Positions 1-8,574 of a stretch of 64,000 bases of DNA are shown here, one piece after another. Source of the DNA: an uncultured Faecalibacterium sp. (lineage in GTDB: Bacteria > Bacillota > Clostridia > Oscillospirales > Ruminococcaceae); assembly GCA_934512105.1 (NCBI GenBank), contig CAKSWQ010000006.1:1-64000 (forward strand), given 5' to 3'. Positions within the stretch are counted from its first letter, which is position 1; every line of letters starts with the position of its first letter. The notes under the pieces were generated by a model. The model had not been told where the DNA came from and made no database searches. It saw only the letters and a program-made list of their open reading frames with translations. Both the position numbers and the translations under genes were made by a program.

Positions 1-1320
1 GCGCAGGAGCTGGGCGAGCAGTTCTGTAAAGAGCATTTCCCCGGACACCAAGCCTTAGTCTGCACCCACCCGGACGGACACAGCCACACCGAAAATATCC
101 ATGTGCATATCGTCATTAACAGTCTGCGGATTGCGGAGGTTCCCATGCTGCCCCACATGGACAGGCCAGCGGACAGGAAAGCAGGCTGCAAGCACCGCTG
201 TACGGACGCAGCTATGAACTATCTGAAAGCCGAAGTCATGGAGATGTGCCACAGCGAGGGGCTTTACCAGATAGACCTTTTGAACGGCAGCAAAGAACGC
301 ATTACCGAGCGTGAGTATTGGGCGCAGAAGAAAGGACAGGCTGCCCTTGACAGAGCCAACGCCCCTATTGCTGCGGACGGTATCGCGCCCCGGCAGACCA
401 AGTTTGAAACGGATAAGGCGAAGCTGCGCCGGACTATCCGGGAAGCCCTTGCCGCTGCTTCCGGCTTTGATGAGTTTGCCGCCCTGCTTCTCCGGCATGG
501 TGTGACCGTCAAGGAGAGCCGGGGGCGGCTAAGTTACCTCACGCCGGACAGGACGAAGCCAATTACCGCCCGGAAGCTGGGGGACGATTTTGACCGGGCT
601 GCTGTCCTCTCCGTTTTGGAGCAGAACGCCGCCAGAGCCGCCGAAAAACCCGCAGCCATAGCGGAATACCCCGGCAGTATCAAAGACCGCTTACGGACGA
701 AAAAAGAAGCGAAAAACGCCCCGAACAATGACGCTGTACAGCGCATGGTAGACATAGCCGCCAAGCGAGCCGAGGGGAAAGGACGGGGCTATGAGAAGTG
801 GGCGACCATGCACAACCTCAAACAGATGTCGGCTACCCTCATGCTCTACCAGCAGTATGGCTTTTCTTCCCCGGACGAGCTGGACGCTGCCATTTCCGCA
901 GCCAACACCGCCACGCAGGAGAGCCTTGCCGGACTGAAAGGGCTGGAAGCCGCTATCCGGGAGAAAAAGGAATTGCAGCGCAACCTTTTGGGCTATATCG
1001 GCACGAAGCCCGCCCGTGACGGTCTGAAAGCGCAGAAATCGGAGAAAGCCCGGAGAGCCTACCGGGAACAGCACGAAAGCGATTTTATCATAGCGGACAC
1101 AGCCGCCCGTTATTTCCGGGAGCATGGAATAACCAAGCTGCCAGCCAGCAAAGCCCTGCAAAGGGAGATTGAGCAGCTTACCGTCCAGAAGAACGCCGGA
1201 TATAACGACTACCGGGAGAAACGCCAGCGGGCGCAGGAGCTTCAGACAGTCAGACGCAATATCGACCAGATTTTAAGGGGCGCACCGAGCCAGCAGAAAA
1301 AGCGTGAACAGGAGCGTTAA
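1..1320 (+). CDS. Relaxase/mobilization nuclease, 5' partial
   Basis: This is the C-terminal 439 residues of a conjugative relaxase that nicks oriT and pilots the transferred strand. The frame is open from base 1, so the true start, the catalytic Tyr and the first part of the nuclease domain lie upstream. The metal-binding histidine motif is visible near residues 30-38 of the fragment (HTENIHVHIVINS), as in Pfam Relaxase (PF03432) proteins. The remainder is long, charged and helical, typical of the C-terminal region. It ends 186 bases before the replication genes and is probably co-transcribed with upstream mobilization genes. Nothing suggests damage inside the window. Confidence 0.85.
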   Translation, partial: AQELGEQFCKEHFPGHQALVCTHPDGHSHTENIHVHIVINSLRIAEVPMLPHMDRPADRKAGCKHRCTDAAMNYLKAEVMEMCHSEGLYQIDLLNGSKERITEREYWAQKKGQAALDRANAPIAADGIAPRQTKFETDKAKLRRTIREALAAASGFDEFAALLLRHGVTVKESRGRLSYLTPDRTKPITARKLGDDFDRAAVLSVLEQNAARAAEKPAAIAEYPGSIKDRLRTKKEAKNAPNNDAVQRMVDIAAKRAEGKGRGYEKWATMHNLKQMSATLMLYQQYGFSSPDELDAAISAANTATQESLAGLKGLEAAIREKKELQRNLLGYIGTKPARDGLKAQKSEKARRAYREQHESDFIIADTAARYFREHGITKLPASKALQREIEQLTVQKNAGYNDYREKRQRAQELQTVRRNIDQILRGAPSQQKKREQER

Positions 1321-1328
1321 AGACCGCC

Positions 1329-1484
1329 CCGAAATGATACCGAAACCCTACAAAAATACAGGTATGATATGAACCCTTACCGCAATACTCCCCGACTTCC
1401 AAACGGGGCTTACAGGGCAGAAAAAGCCCGAAAATGATACCGAGAACATACAGAAAATGCCCCCTATCCCGCTACACCGATAGG
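1329..1484. repeat. Iteron-like repeats and inverted repeat before rep operon
   Basis: The gap 1321-1506 has no gene. It holds CCGAAATGATACCGAAAC at 1329-1346 and a close copy, CCGAAAATGATACCGAGAAC, from 1428. An inverted repeat CCTATC-N10-GATAGG lies at 1463-1484. The first copy is identical over 18 bases to 7903-7920, which precedes the paralogous small gene of element 2. Placement just before initiator genes suggests iterons or an operator. Confidence 0.5.
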
Positions 1485-1506
1485 AACGGCAGAAAGGAGC
1501 TTACCA

Positions 1507-1698
1507 TTGCCGAGAATGAGCAAGAAGCGGCGGCTGGAATGGTCTTTCTTCCTCAACCACCGCAACCGTATCACTTACAACGACCTATGCCGGGGCTGCA
1601 CCCGTGACTGCAAACAGAGCTTCCGGGCGGTTATCATACTATGCCCTCGCTATTATTCCAAACGCTGGAAAAAGGAGGACGCAGCCTATGGCAGATAA
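1507..1698 (+). CDS. Small Cys-rich protein upstream of initiator
   Basis: A 63-residue basic protein with a TTG start. The start is chosen because the product aligns from its first residue (MPRMSKKRR) with the ATG-started paralogue at 8048, and an AGAAAGGAG ribosome site lies 8 bases upstream. Conserved Cys residues in CRGCTRDC and ILCP suggest a small metal-binding fold. It resembles the Cys_rich_VLP family of these elements (family recall, not searched). Its end overlaps the RepA-like start by 11 bases, implying translational coupling. The function is unknown. Confidence 0.7.
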   Translation: MPRMSKKRRLEWSFFLNHRNRITYNDLCRGCTRDCKQSFRAVIILCPRYYSKRWKKEDAAYGR

Positions 1699-2446
1699 CC
1701 GCAAATATTACTACCTCAAGCTGAAAGAGAGCTATTTTGACGATGATGCAATCGTTCTGCTGGAAAGTATGCAGGACGGCGTTATCTATTCCAACATTCT
1801 CTTGAAGCTGTACTTGAAATCGCTGAAAAACGGCGGGAAATTGCAGCTTGACGAGAATATCCCCTACACCGCCCAGATGATTGCGACCATTACCCGCCAG
1901 CAGGTAGGTACCGTAGAGAGAGCTTTGAAAATCTTTATGAAGCTGGGGCTTGTGGAGCCTTTGCCAAGCGGCGCACTCTACATGAGCAACATTGAGCTTT
2001 TAATCGGCCAGTCCTCTACCGAGGGGGAGCGCAAGCGCAGGGCGCGGCTGGCTTTGCAGGAACAAAAAGCCCTGCCGCAGACAGGGGCGGACAAATGTCC
2101 ACCATATCGAGCGGACATTTGTCCACCAGAGATAGAGATAGAGAAAGAGATAGATATAGAAATAGAAAAAGAGAGAGAGTTAGAAACGGGACACCCCGCC
2201 CCCGCCGCCTATGGCAGATACCACAATGTCATTCTTTCCGATACGGAGCTTGACGGGCTGAAAACAGAGCTTCCCGGCAAGTGGGAGTATTACATTGACC
2301 GCCTATCCTGCCATATCGCTTCCAGCGGGAGGAAATACAAGAGCCATGCAGCCACGATTTTCAAGTGGGCGCAGGAGGACGCAGCCAAGAAAGCCCCGAA
2401 AAAGGGCATACCCGATTATACCTGTAAGGAGGGCGAGAGCTTATGA
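1688..2446 (+). CDS. Replication initiator RepA-like (phage replisome organizer N-terminal)
   Basis: A 252-residue protein whose N-terminal half (MADNRKYYYLKLKESYF, then ARxLQ-type helices to about residue 120) matches the phage replisome organizer/RepA N-terminal winged-helix family. It probably binds the element's origin and recruits the DnaC-like protein encoded next. A low-complexity charged stretch (repeated E-I-D/E-K) spans about residues 155-175, before a C-terminal DnaD-like tail. The start at 1688 has AAAGGAGG 9 bases upstream. The stop overlaps the next start as ATGA. Confidence 0.8.
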   Translation: MADNRKYYYLKLKESYFDDDAIVLLESMQDGVIYSNILLKLYLKSLKNGGKLQLDENIPYTAQMIATITRQQVGTVERALKIFMKLGLVEPLPSGALYMSNIELLIGQSSTEGERKRRARLALQEQKALPQTGADKCPPYRADICPPEIEIEKEIDIEIEKERELETGHPAPAAYGRYHNVILSDTELDGLKTELPGKWEYYIDRLSCHIASSGRKYKSHAATIFKWAQEDAAKKAPKKGIPDYTCKEGESL

Positions 2447-3300
2447 CGAATGGATTTGATGAAATGATTTTGAATATGACCGACACCACGCCGGAGCCGG
2501 AGGACTACACCGGCGAGGACGGGCTTTTATACTGCGGGAAGTGCCACAAGCCCAAAGAGGGCTATTTCCCCAAAGAAACCGCCGCATGGCTGGGGCGTGA
2601 CCGCCACCCGGCAGAATGTGACTGCCAGCGGGCAGAGCGTGAGGAACGGGAAGCCGCAGAGAAACAGCGCAGTCACCTTGAAACTGTCGAGCGGTTGAAG
2701 CGGCGGGGCTTTACAGACCCGGCTATGCAGGGCTGGACGTTTGAGAACGACAACGGCAAGTGCCCGCAAATGGAACACGCCCATTTCTATGTGGAGAACT
2801 GGGAAACCATGAAAGAGCGCAACATTGGCTATCTGCTATGGGGCGGCGTTGGCACAGGCAAGAGCTATTTTGCGGGCTGTATCGCAAATGCCCTTATGGA
2901 GCGTGAAATCCCCGTGTGCATGACAAACTTTGCATTGATATTGGGTGACCTTGCCGCCAGCTTTGAGGGCAGGAATGAATATATCTCCCGACTTTGCAGC
3001 TTCCCGCTGCTTATCCTTGACGATTTTGGAATGGAACGGGGAACGGAATACGGCTTAGAGCAGGTCTACAACGTGATTGACAGCCGTTACCGCAGCGGCA
3101 GGCCGCTGATCGTCACGACTAATCTCACGCTGGAGGACTTGCAGCACCCGGAGGACACCGCCCACGCCCGCATTTATGACCGTCTGATTGAAATGTGTTC
3201 TCCTGTCCGCTTTACCGGGAGCAACTTCCGAAAAGCCACGGCGCAGGAGAAAATGGGACAACTGAAAAAGCTGATGAACAGAAAGGAGAGCCGCCTATGA
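2443..3300 (+). CDS. DnaC-like ATP-binding helicase loader
   Basis: A 285-residue AAA+ ATPase of the DnaC/IstB type. The N-terminal Cys pairs (CGKCHKPKEG, ECDCQ; residues about 28-66) look like a zinc-binding region. The Walker A motif GGVGTGKS is near residue 135 and Walker B LLILDDFG near 187. It would load the replicative helicase at the origin bound by the upstream initiator. It starts inside the initiator stop codon (ATGA), and its own stop overlaps TnpW in the same way, so 1688-3479 reads as one translationally coupled unit. Confidence 0.85.
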   Translation: MTNGFDEMILNMTDTTPEPEDYTGEDGLLYCGKCHKPKEGYFPKETAAWLGRDRHPAECDCQRAEREEREAAEKQRSHLETVERLKRRGFTDPAMQGWTFENDNGKCPQMEHAHFYVENWETMKERNIGYLLWGGVGTGKSYFAGCIANALMEREIPVCMTNFALILGDLAASFEGRNEYISRLCSFPLLILDDFGMERGTEYGLEQVYNVIDSRYRSGRPLIVTTNLTLEDLQHPEDTAHARIYDRLIEMCSPVRFTGSNFRKATAQEKMGQLKKLMNRKESRL

Positions 3301-3479
3301 CCAACACCCCAAAGAATGACCGCAGCACCCGCCGCCCGGATTGCGTGACGGAAATCCGCATAGGTAATTCTGTCCTTGTCGTTTCCGGCTATTTCAAGCA
3401 GGACACCACCGCCACCGCCGCCGATAAAATGCTGAAAGTGCTGGAAGCGGAAGCTGCTACACAAAAATCGGCAATTTGA
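3297..3479 (+). CDS. tnpW: Transposon-encoded protein TnpW
   Basis: A 60-residue protein, MTNTPKND... with the VTEIRIGNSVLVVSGYF core that I recognise as TnpW of Tn4451-type elements. It regularly lies between DnaC and the large serine recombinase and its function is not established. The start at 3297 is preferred over the upstream in-frame ATG at 3195 because AAAGGAG sits just before it and the gene overlaps the DnaC stop by four bases. It ends with many Ala/Thr residues. Confidence 0.75.
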   Translation: MTNTPKNDRSTRRPDCVTEIRIGNSVLVVSGYFKQDTTATAADKMLKVLEAEAATQKSAI

Positions 3480-3579
3480 CGGGACGTAAAGAAGCAGAAA
3501 GGACTGTACAGCCAGCCCCGGCGTGTGGTATGATAGTCATACGGAATAGTGGGGCTGGCTGTCGGAAATGGAGGACACT

Positions 3580-5190
3580 ATGTTAAGACAGACCACCCGA
3601 AACCTTATTACCGCCCTTTATCCGAGATTATCCCACGAGGACGAGCTGCAAGGTGAGAGCAATTCTATTTCAAACCAGAAGCGTATTCTTGAAACCTATG
3701 CGAAGCAGAACGGCTTTTCCAATCTGCAATGGTACACAGATGACGGTTATTCTGGGGCGAACTTCCAAAGACCCGGTTTTCAAGCCATGCTTGCGGACAT
3801 TGAAGCCGGAAAAGTCGGCACCGTTATCGTCAAGGATATGTCACGGTTAGGGCGAAACTATCTGCAAGTGGGAATGTATACGGAAATGATTTTCCCACAG
3901 AAAGGCGTCCGCTTTATCGCTATCAATGACGGAGTGGACAGCGCACAGGGCGACAATGATTTTGCCCCTCTGCGGAACATTTTTAACGAATGGCTGGTGA
4001 GAGATACGAGCAAGAAAATCAAAGCAGTAAAACGGTCTAAGGGTATGAGCGGGAAGCCCGTCACGAGCAAACCCGTATACGGCTACTTTATGGACGAGGA
4101 CGAAAATTTTATCATTGACGGGGAAGCCGCCCCTGTTGTGCGGCAGATTTACAGCTTGTGCCTTGCCGGGAACGGGCCGACCAAGATAGCCCGTATGCTC
4201 ACAGAGCAGGAGATCCCCACGCCGGGAACGCTGGAATACCGTCGGACGGGAAGCACCCGCCGCTACCACCCCGGCTATGAGTGCAAGTGGGCGACCAATA
4301 CCGTGGTACATATCCTTGAAAACAGGGAGTACACGGGCTGTCTGGTAAACTTCAAGACGGAGAAGCCGTCCTACAAGACCAAGCACAGCGTAGAGAACCC
4401 CATTGAGAAACAGGCGATTTTCGAGAACCACCATGAGCCTATCATTGACACCCAGATGTGGGAGCGTGTGCAGGAGTTACGCAAGCAGCGCAAACGCCCG
4501 AACCGCTATGATGAAGTGGGCTTATTCTCCGGCATACTCTTTTGTGCCGACTGCGGCAGCGTCCTTTACCAGCAGCGTTACCAGAACGCCACCCGCAAGC
4601 AGGATTGTTATATCTGCGGGAGCTACAAGAAGCGTACCCGTGACTGTACGGCGCACTTTATCCGCACCGACCTGTTGACCGCCGGAGTGACCGACAATCT
4701 GCGGAAAGTCACCAGCTATGCAGCGAAGCACGAAGCCCGGTTTATGAAGCTGCTGATCGAGCAGAACGAGGACGGGGGCAAGCGCAGGAACGCCGCAAGG
4801 AAAAAGGAGCTGGAAGCCGCCGAGAAGCGTATCAGCGAGTTATCCGCTATCTTCAAGCGGCTGTATGAGGACAGCGTGACCGGGCGCATTTCAGACGAGC
4901 GTTTCACGGAGCTGTCGGCAGACTATGAAGCCGAGCAGAAAGAACTGAAAGAGAGAGCCGCCGCTATCCGGGCAGAGCTTTCCAAAGCGCAGGAAGCCAC
5001 GGTAAACGCAGAAAAGTTTATGAATGTTGTCCGCAAGTACACCAGCTTTGAAGAACTTACCCCTACCCTTTTGCGTGAGTTTGTGGAGAAAATCGTTGTG
5101 CATGAGTGCAGCTATGACGAGAACGGCACACGCAGACAGGACATTGATATTTATTACTCTTTCGTTGGCAAGGTAGACCTGCCCGAATGA
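3580..5190 (+). CDS. Large serine recombinase (TnpX type)
   Basis: A 536-residue large serine recombinase, expected to excise and insert the element through a 2-bp staggered cut. The catalytic Ser is residue 18 (YPRLSHEDE). The resolvase domain runs to about 150 with the SRLGRNY motif, then comes the recombinase domain, a zinc ribbon (CADCGS...CYICGS...C, about 320-355) and a long coiled coil before a C-terminal EKIVVHE block typical of DUF4368-containing members. The ATG at 3580 is chosen over 3568 because GGAGG lies 5 bases upstream of it. A terminator follows immediately. Confidence 0.9.
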   Translation: MLRQTTRNLITALYPRLSHEDELQGESNSISNQKRILETYAKQNGFSNLQWYTDDGYSGANFQRPGFQAMLADIEAGKVGTVIVKDMSRLGRNYLQVGMYTEMIFPQKGVRFIAINDGVDSAQGDNDFAPLRNIFNEWLVRDTSKKIKAVKRSKGMSGKPVTSKPVYGYFMDEDENFIIDGEAAPVVRQIYSLCLAGNGPTKIARMLTEQEIPTPGTLEYRRTGSTRRYHPGYECKWATNTVVHILENREYTGCLVNFKTEKPSYKTKHSVENPIEKQAIFENHHEPIIDTQMWERVQELRKQRKRPNRYDEVGLFSGILFCADCGSVLYQQRYQNATRKQDCYICGSYKKRTRDCTAHFIRTDLLTAGVTDNLRKVTSYAAKHEARFMKLLIEQNEDGGKRRNAARKKELEAAEKRISELSAIFKRLYEDSVTGRISDERFTELSADYEAEQKELKERAAAIRAELSKAQEATVNAEKFMNVVRKYTSFEELTPTLLREFVEKIVVHECSYDENGTRRQDIDIYYSFVGKVDLPE

Positions 5191-5198
5191 CCGCCCGA

Positions 5199-5246
5199 CC
5201 TATCCGGCGCAATGCGCAAACGCCGGATAGGAACGGCAAAATTTTT
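5199..5246 (+). terminator. Intrinsic terminator after recombinase 1
   Basis: A perfect 11-bp stem CCTATCCGGCG/CGCCGGATAGG with an 11-base loop is followed by a T-rich run near 5241. It ends the element 1 operon nine bases after the recombinase stop. GATAGGAACGGCA just after the stem also occurs at 1479-1491. Confidence 0.8.
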
Positions 5247-5277
5247 TACACTTCTACTACTTCTTTATCACACATCA

Positions 5278-5316
5278 GCAAAGTCTCAGGGCATGAAGCA
5301 GTTTATGGCTAATTAA
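5278..5316 (+). pseudogene. Fragment of ICE Maff2 gene (middle piece)
   Basis: Read from 5278 the codons give AKSQGMKQFMAN and a stop, which matches the family segment AKSQGIKQLMAGG of Maff2, a small ICE membrane protein. The preceding sequence does not continue the family, so element 1 seems to end here. Shortly after, element 2 begins. The matching C-terminal piece is at 15987-16070. This is family recall, not an alignment. Confidence 0.6.
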
Positions 5317-5379
5317 AGGGAACAAAAAGAAAGGAAAAGCACAATCCAGACGGTATCAGCGGCAGGATACAAGAATAAA

Positions 5380-5408
5380 TTGTGATTACACAAGATTGGT
5401 GTTATAAT
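5380..5408 (+). promoter_or_regulatory. Sigma-A type promoter for HTH-TnpV pair
   Basis: TTGTGA (5380-5385) and TATAAT (5403-5408) are separated by 17 bases, 63 bases upstream of the HTH start. The rest of 5317-5471 is otherwise featureless. Confidence 0.6.
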
Positions 5409-5471
5409 AAGAGAAAAGTTCCTGCCGGGGCAGCCGCCCCGGTGGTATGGATAGAAAGGCAGGAAAACAAT

Positions 5472-5744
5472 ATGCACATCAGCTATAAACCACTCTGGCA
5501 CACACTGTTAGAGCGTGATATGAGGAAAGAAGATTTAAGGCTTGCCGCTGGTATGACAACGAATATGATTGCCAACATGAGCAAAGAGGGAAAGCACATC
5601 AGCATGGACACATTAGCCCGTATCTGCGAAACGCTGAATTGTGAGATTACCGATGTGATTGAGTTAGTACCAGACGAGCCTGCTTCCACAGGAGGTAAGG
5701 AACATGAGCGAATTGAAACCAAGAATAACGGAAAACGGAATTGA
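5472..5744 (+). CDS. Small XRE/Cro-type HTH regulator
   Basis: A 90-residue single-domain helix-turn-helix protein (MHISYKPLWHTLLERDMRKEDL..., HTH about residues 18-60), in the Cro/C1 HTH_26 style. It belongs to the same subfamily as the regulator at 28137. It heads the leftmost operon of element 2 and likely controls its own promoter at 5380. The C-terminus overlaps the TnpV start by 41 bases. The in-frame upstream ATG at 5382 lacks a ribosome site and overlaps the -35 element, so 5472 is preferred. Confidence 0.75.
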   Translation: MHISYKPLWHTLLERDMRKEDLRLAAGMTTNMIANMSKEGKHISMDTLARICETLNCEITDVIELVPDEPASTGGKEHERIETKNNGKRN

Positions 5745-6081
5745 TTATATCCTTGTCGGAGATTACTATATCCCAGATTTGAAGCTGCCGGAGGAACACC
5801 GCCCTATCGGAAAGTACGGACGGATGCACCGGGAATATTTAAGAGAAGCCCATCCAGCCAGATTGAACACATTGACACTGACCGGGGAGTTATGGACATA
5901 TCTTGCAGACCTGAACGAACAGGCACAGGAACGGTTAGACACCATCATGGAGCAGATGAAGGCTGCCGATGGTGTGACCGAGGAATTGAAGCGTACCCAT
6001 CAAATGGAATGGGTGCAGCGTTGCAATAACATTCACAACCGGGCAGAAGAAATTATTTTGCAAGAGATGATTTATTCATAA
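5704..6081 (+). CDS. tnpV: Transposon-encoded protein TnpV
   Basis: A 125-residue protein with the TnpV signature GKYGRMHREYL...LTGELWTYL and a C-terminal helical half ending AEEIILQEMIYS. TnpV proteins are common in recombinase-mobilised elements of Firmicutes and their role is unknown. GGAGG lies 5-9 bases before the ATG. A second, divergent TnpV (21575-21931) in this window shares the GKYG core and the terminal E-LIYS ending. Confidence 0.8.
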   Translation: MSELKPRITENGIDYILVGDYYIPDLKLPEEHRPIGKYGRMHREYLREAHPARLNTLTLTGELWTYLADLNEQAQERLDTIMEQMKAADGVTEELKRTHQMEWVQRCNNIHNRAEEIILQEMIYS

Positions 6082-6093
6082 CGGTATGGTAGA

Positions 6094-6660
6094 ATGATTA
6101 TGACAAATCGAAAGTTGACAAGGAGTTTTGATAGCGTGAAAAAAATATTTCTTAAAATTGTGATAGGGGTTGTTCTTGCTTGTATTTTATTTGTTTGTTT
6201 TCTTTATACGAACAATGAGATCGGCGTGACTTCATCTAAGCTGGAGGCAGATATTCGTTCGTCGCAGAAGATTAAGGATGATTGGACGGTCGATGGAAGC
6301 GTTTCCAGCACGATGGCTGCATATATTTCTTACCCTCAGGATTTGAGTGACCATTCTTTTTCCGTCTATGTCAATCGTCCAGGACTTTCCTTCGGATATT
6401 TTTTCCGTGGAGGTGGAACTCTTTCGGGGATTCAAAGAGGAATTGTGGAGTTTACTGTAGAGGGATATAATGAACGAGCATTTATTTCTATGAATCAACA
6501 GCAGGTGCAACAACTTGAAATAGATGATGGCAACACAATTCAAGTGGTTGATATTGACCGCAATAAACCTTTTGCGATTGTCTTGCCTATAAATGCGGGT
6601 AATATTACTTTTTATGATGTAAATAGAAATACTGTGGAATATTGGAATAATCCTCTTTGA
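6094..6660 (+). CDS. Hypothetical membrane-anchored protein
   Basis: A 188-residue protein with one strong N-terminal membrane segment (about residues 18-40, IFLKIVIGVVLACILFVCFLY) followed by a soluble domain probably outside the cell. I do not recognise a family. Base composition is clearly more AT-rich than its neighbours, suggesting a separately acquired cargo gene. ATGs at 6094 and 6100 are both possible. It ends just before a strong bidirectional terminator. Confidence 0.65.
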   Translation: MIMTNRKLTRSFDSVKKIFLKIVIGVVLACILFVCFLYTNNEIGVTSSKLEADIRSSQKIKDDWTVDGSVSSTMAAYISYPQDLSDHSFSVYVNRPGLSFGYFFRGGGTLSGIQRGIVEFTVEGYNERAFISMNQQQVQQLEIDDGNTIQVVDIDRNKPFAIVLPINAGNITFYDVNRNTVEYWNNPL

Positions 6661-6706
6661 CAAATTCCAGTTTGTCGTGCTAAAAATTCAACTGAATAAT
6701 CCCAGC

Positions 6707-6755
6707 AAAAACCGCTGCTACATGGAAGCCAACAAACCATGCAACAGCGGTTTTT
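6707..6755. terminator. Bidirectional terminator between convergent genes
   Basis: AAAAACCGCTG (6707-6717) pairs perfectly with CAGCGGTTTTT (6745-6755), with an inner CATGG/CCATG stem. A and T runs flank both sides, so it can serve both the membrane-protein gene and the convergent XRE gene. Confidence 0.8.
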
Positions 6756-6757
6756 CT

Positions 6758-7564
6758 TTATCGTTTTTTCCTCTGGCTGATAGGCGTTCCCATTTTCTTT
6801 GATTTTTTGAGAATCCGAATCAGCCAGCGAAATTCTTCATCTGACAGATTTTTATAGTTGATACCAAGCTGCTTACAGTAAAGGACAACCAGCTTTTCAT
6901 CACGGCTGCCCTTGAAATTTTCAACCGCTTCCAGATTTTCTTTCAGTTCATCGGCAACGGTGGTCTGGGGTGCACTCTCGCTGTCCTTTTTGTGAGCTTC
7001 CCGAATATCCCGGATAATCAGGTTGAGGTCATCCAGAACCATGTGGCTGAAATATTCATCATCGCTGATATGGGCGGCTTGCAACACTTTCAAATGGGGG
7101 TCATCTTCGCCGGGGCGATACCGTTCAATGATTTCATGCCGGACGGTATCGACAAGGGCGTTGAGGTTCTGAATCTGCATGGTGGCAATCCCATCCACAT
7201 AAATCTCAATGTCCGCAAGAAACTTGATAAAATCTTTATGTGTGGCAAGCTCACAGAGCAGGCGGTTGTTAATCCGACCGCTTTTCAAAAGTGCAACCAT
7301 CTCATCATTCAAATGCAGCTCCGTCAATGGCGTGTTGATCTGCCCCCGGTTCTCTGTCCGGCACAGCAGATAATCAACGGAAACCCCATAGAAATCTGCC
7401 AGCGTGATAAGGTTGCCATGATTGATTTCCTTATAATCCTCTTTCTCATAACTGCCAAGGGCTGATTTGGAAATACCCGTCAGCTCTGATAATTCTTCCA
7501 GATTTAAGCCTTTGTCCTTGCGGAGTTCCCAAAGGCGTTCCTGTATGCTTGTTGCTCCTTTCAT
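6758..7564 (-). CDS. XRE-family regulator with long C-terminal domain
   Basis: A 268-residue protein with an N-terminal HTH (residues about 8-70, ELRKDKGLNLEELSELTGISKSALGSYE). A helical C-terminal region of roughly 190 residues may sense a signal or oligomerise. It is transcribed against the rest of element 2, as repressors of mobile elements often are. AAAGGAG lies just upstream of the start (reverse strand of 7560-7570). A TATAAT-like box on the minus strand occurs near 7612-7617 but its -35 is weak. Confidence 0.75.
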   Translation of the reverse strand: MKGATSIQERLWELRKDKGLNLEELSELTGISKSALGSYEKEDYKEINHGNLITLADFYGVSVDYLLCRTENRGQINTPLTELHLNDEMVALLKSGRINNRLLCELATHKDFIKFLADIEIYVDGIATMQIQNLNALVDTVRHEIIERYRPGEDDPHLKVLQAAHISDDEYFSHMVLDDLNLIIRDIREAHKKDSESAPQTTVADELKENLEAVENFKGSRDEKLVVLYCKQLGINYKNLSDEEFRWLIRILKKSKKMGTPISQRKKR

Positions 7565-8047
7565 GGGCGCACGCTCCTTTCCGATGGTTTCATTGCTGCC
7601 GCTTATCTGGATTATATCACACTTTCCGCAATCGTGGAAATTTCTGATTTTTACCCCTAATTCCTACTTTGTGGACATACGGCACAGGGCACAAAAATGT
7701 TCTATGATACAGGTAGTTCATCGATGGATTATTCCAATCGAATGACCAGCCTGTGTGGGATATGCTTCCCCGGCGATGTAGCGCCATGACTTTTGGCAGG
7801 GATATGGAGGAACCCTGACCGAAACGAGCGTACCAAAGGGAGCGATACGCCGCTGTGAGATTCAGGGGAGGAACGACACCGGGGAGAACTGGCGGACTGA
7901 CACCGAAATGATACCGAAACACGACAATCTGATAGGGGGACAGTCTACCCTATCGCTGATACTTCGGGAGATTTTAAGCGGCTCTATGGCTGTAATTTTG
8001 CCGAAAATCGCCCCGAAACCATACACTAAAACGGGAGGAAGCGCAAT
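7565..8047. repeat. Intergenic region with shared iteron-like repeat
   Basis: There is no supported gene in this 483-base gap. CCGAAATGATACCGAAAC at 7903-7920 is identical to 1329-1346. A perfect inverted repeat GATAGGG-N10-CCCTATC occupies 7931-7954. A further degenerate CCCCGAAACCATAC lies near 8013. The layout mirrors 1321-1506 in front of the paralogous small Cys-rich gene, so this is a candidate origin or operator. Base 7740-7900 shows nothing recognisable. Confidence 0.5.
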
Positions 8048-8236
8048 ATGCCGAGAATGAGCAAAAAGAGGAAGCATGAGCTTTCCTTTTACCTCAATGA
8101 CCGGGGGCGTGTCACTTACAACGAATTATGCCGGAAATGCCAGCATGGGTGCAAGCAGAGCTTCCGGGCGGTTGTGATTGACTGCCCTCATTATTTATCC
8201 AAACGAGCCAAGAAAAAGGAGGAACACACCGAATGA
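8048..8236 (+). CDS. Small Cys-rich protein (paralogue of 1507 gene)
   Basis: A 62-residue protein that opens with the same MPRMSKK and keeps the CRKCQHGCKQSFRAVVIDCP cysteine core of the gene at 1507. The ATG here confirms the TTG start there. GGGAGGAAG lies 8 bases upstream. The stop overlaps the next start (ATGA). The conserved position before an initiator gene in two elements suggests a role in replication control. The function is unknown. Confidence 0.75.
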   Translation: MPRMSKKRKHELSFYLNDRGRVTYNELCRKCQHGCKQSFRAVVIDCPHYLSKRAKKKEEHTE

Positions 8237-8574
8237 ATTTTGAATTTATGACGATAGACACACCATTGCCGCCCTGTATGCCATTTCCCAGAGCGTTGAC
8301 AGGATTTCCAGTCAGCAGCACCGCAAAGGTCATGTACTGCCGGATGCTGGACGCTATGCTATCCAAAGGGCAGGAGGACGAGAACGGAATCCTGTTTGTC
8401 TGCTTCCCTGTCACAGCCATTGCCGCAGTCCTGTCCCGCAGCCCCATGACGGTCAAGCGTTCTCTGAATGAACTGGAAACCGCCGGACTTATCATGCGGG
8501 TGCGTCAGGGCGTTGGAGAACCAAACAGGATTTATGTGCTGATACCGGGAAAGGAGGACGCTGCCCTTGCCTGA
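8233..8574 (+). CDS. Winged-helix replication initiator-like protein
   Basis: A 113-residue protein. Residues about 25-105 form a winged helix (SSTAKVMYCRMLDAML...AAVLSRSPMTVKRSLNELETAGLI). This resembles the N-terminal domain of RepA/plasmid initiators rather than a full initiator, since it lacks the C-terminal half seen in the 1688 gene. It is coupled by ATGA overlap to the upstream Cys-rich gene and overlaps the DUF3847 gene. It could be an initiator or an accessory regulator of copy number. Confidence 0.7.
   Translation: MNFEFMTIDTPLPPCMPFPRALTGFPVSSTAKVMYCRMLDAMLSKGQEDENGILFVCFPVTAIAAVLSRSPMTVKRSLNELETAGLIMRVRQGVGEPNRIYVLIPGKEDAALA

Larger units (their letters stand above)
1..5277 (+). 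mobile_element. Mobilizable element 1 (right part only)
   Basis: The run relaxase, Cys-rich small protein, RepA-like initiator, DnaC-like ATPase, TnpW, TnpX-type serine recombinase is the usual gene order of recombinase-excised mobilizable elements in gut Firmicutes. All genes are on the plus strand with overlapping or near-overlapping junctions. The left end lies outside the window. The right end is placed just before 5278, where Maff2-like codons begin. The exact boundary is inferred. Confidence 0.7.
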
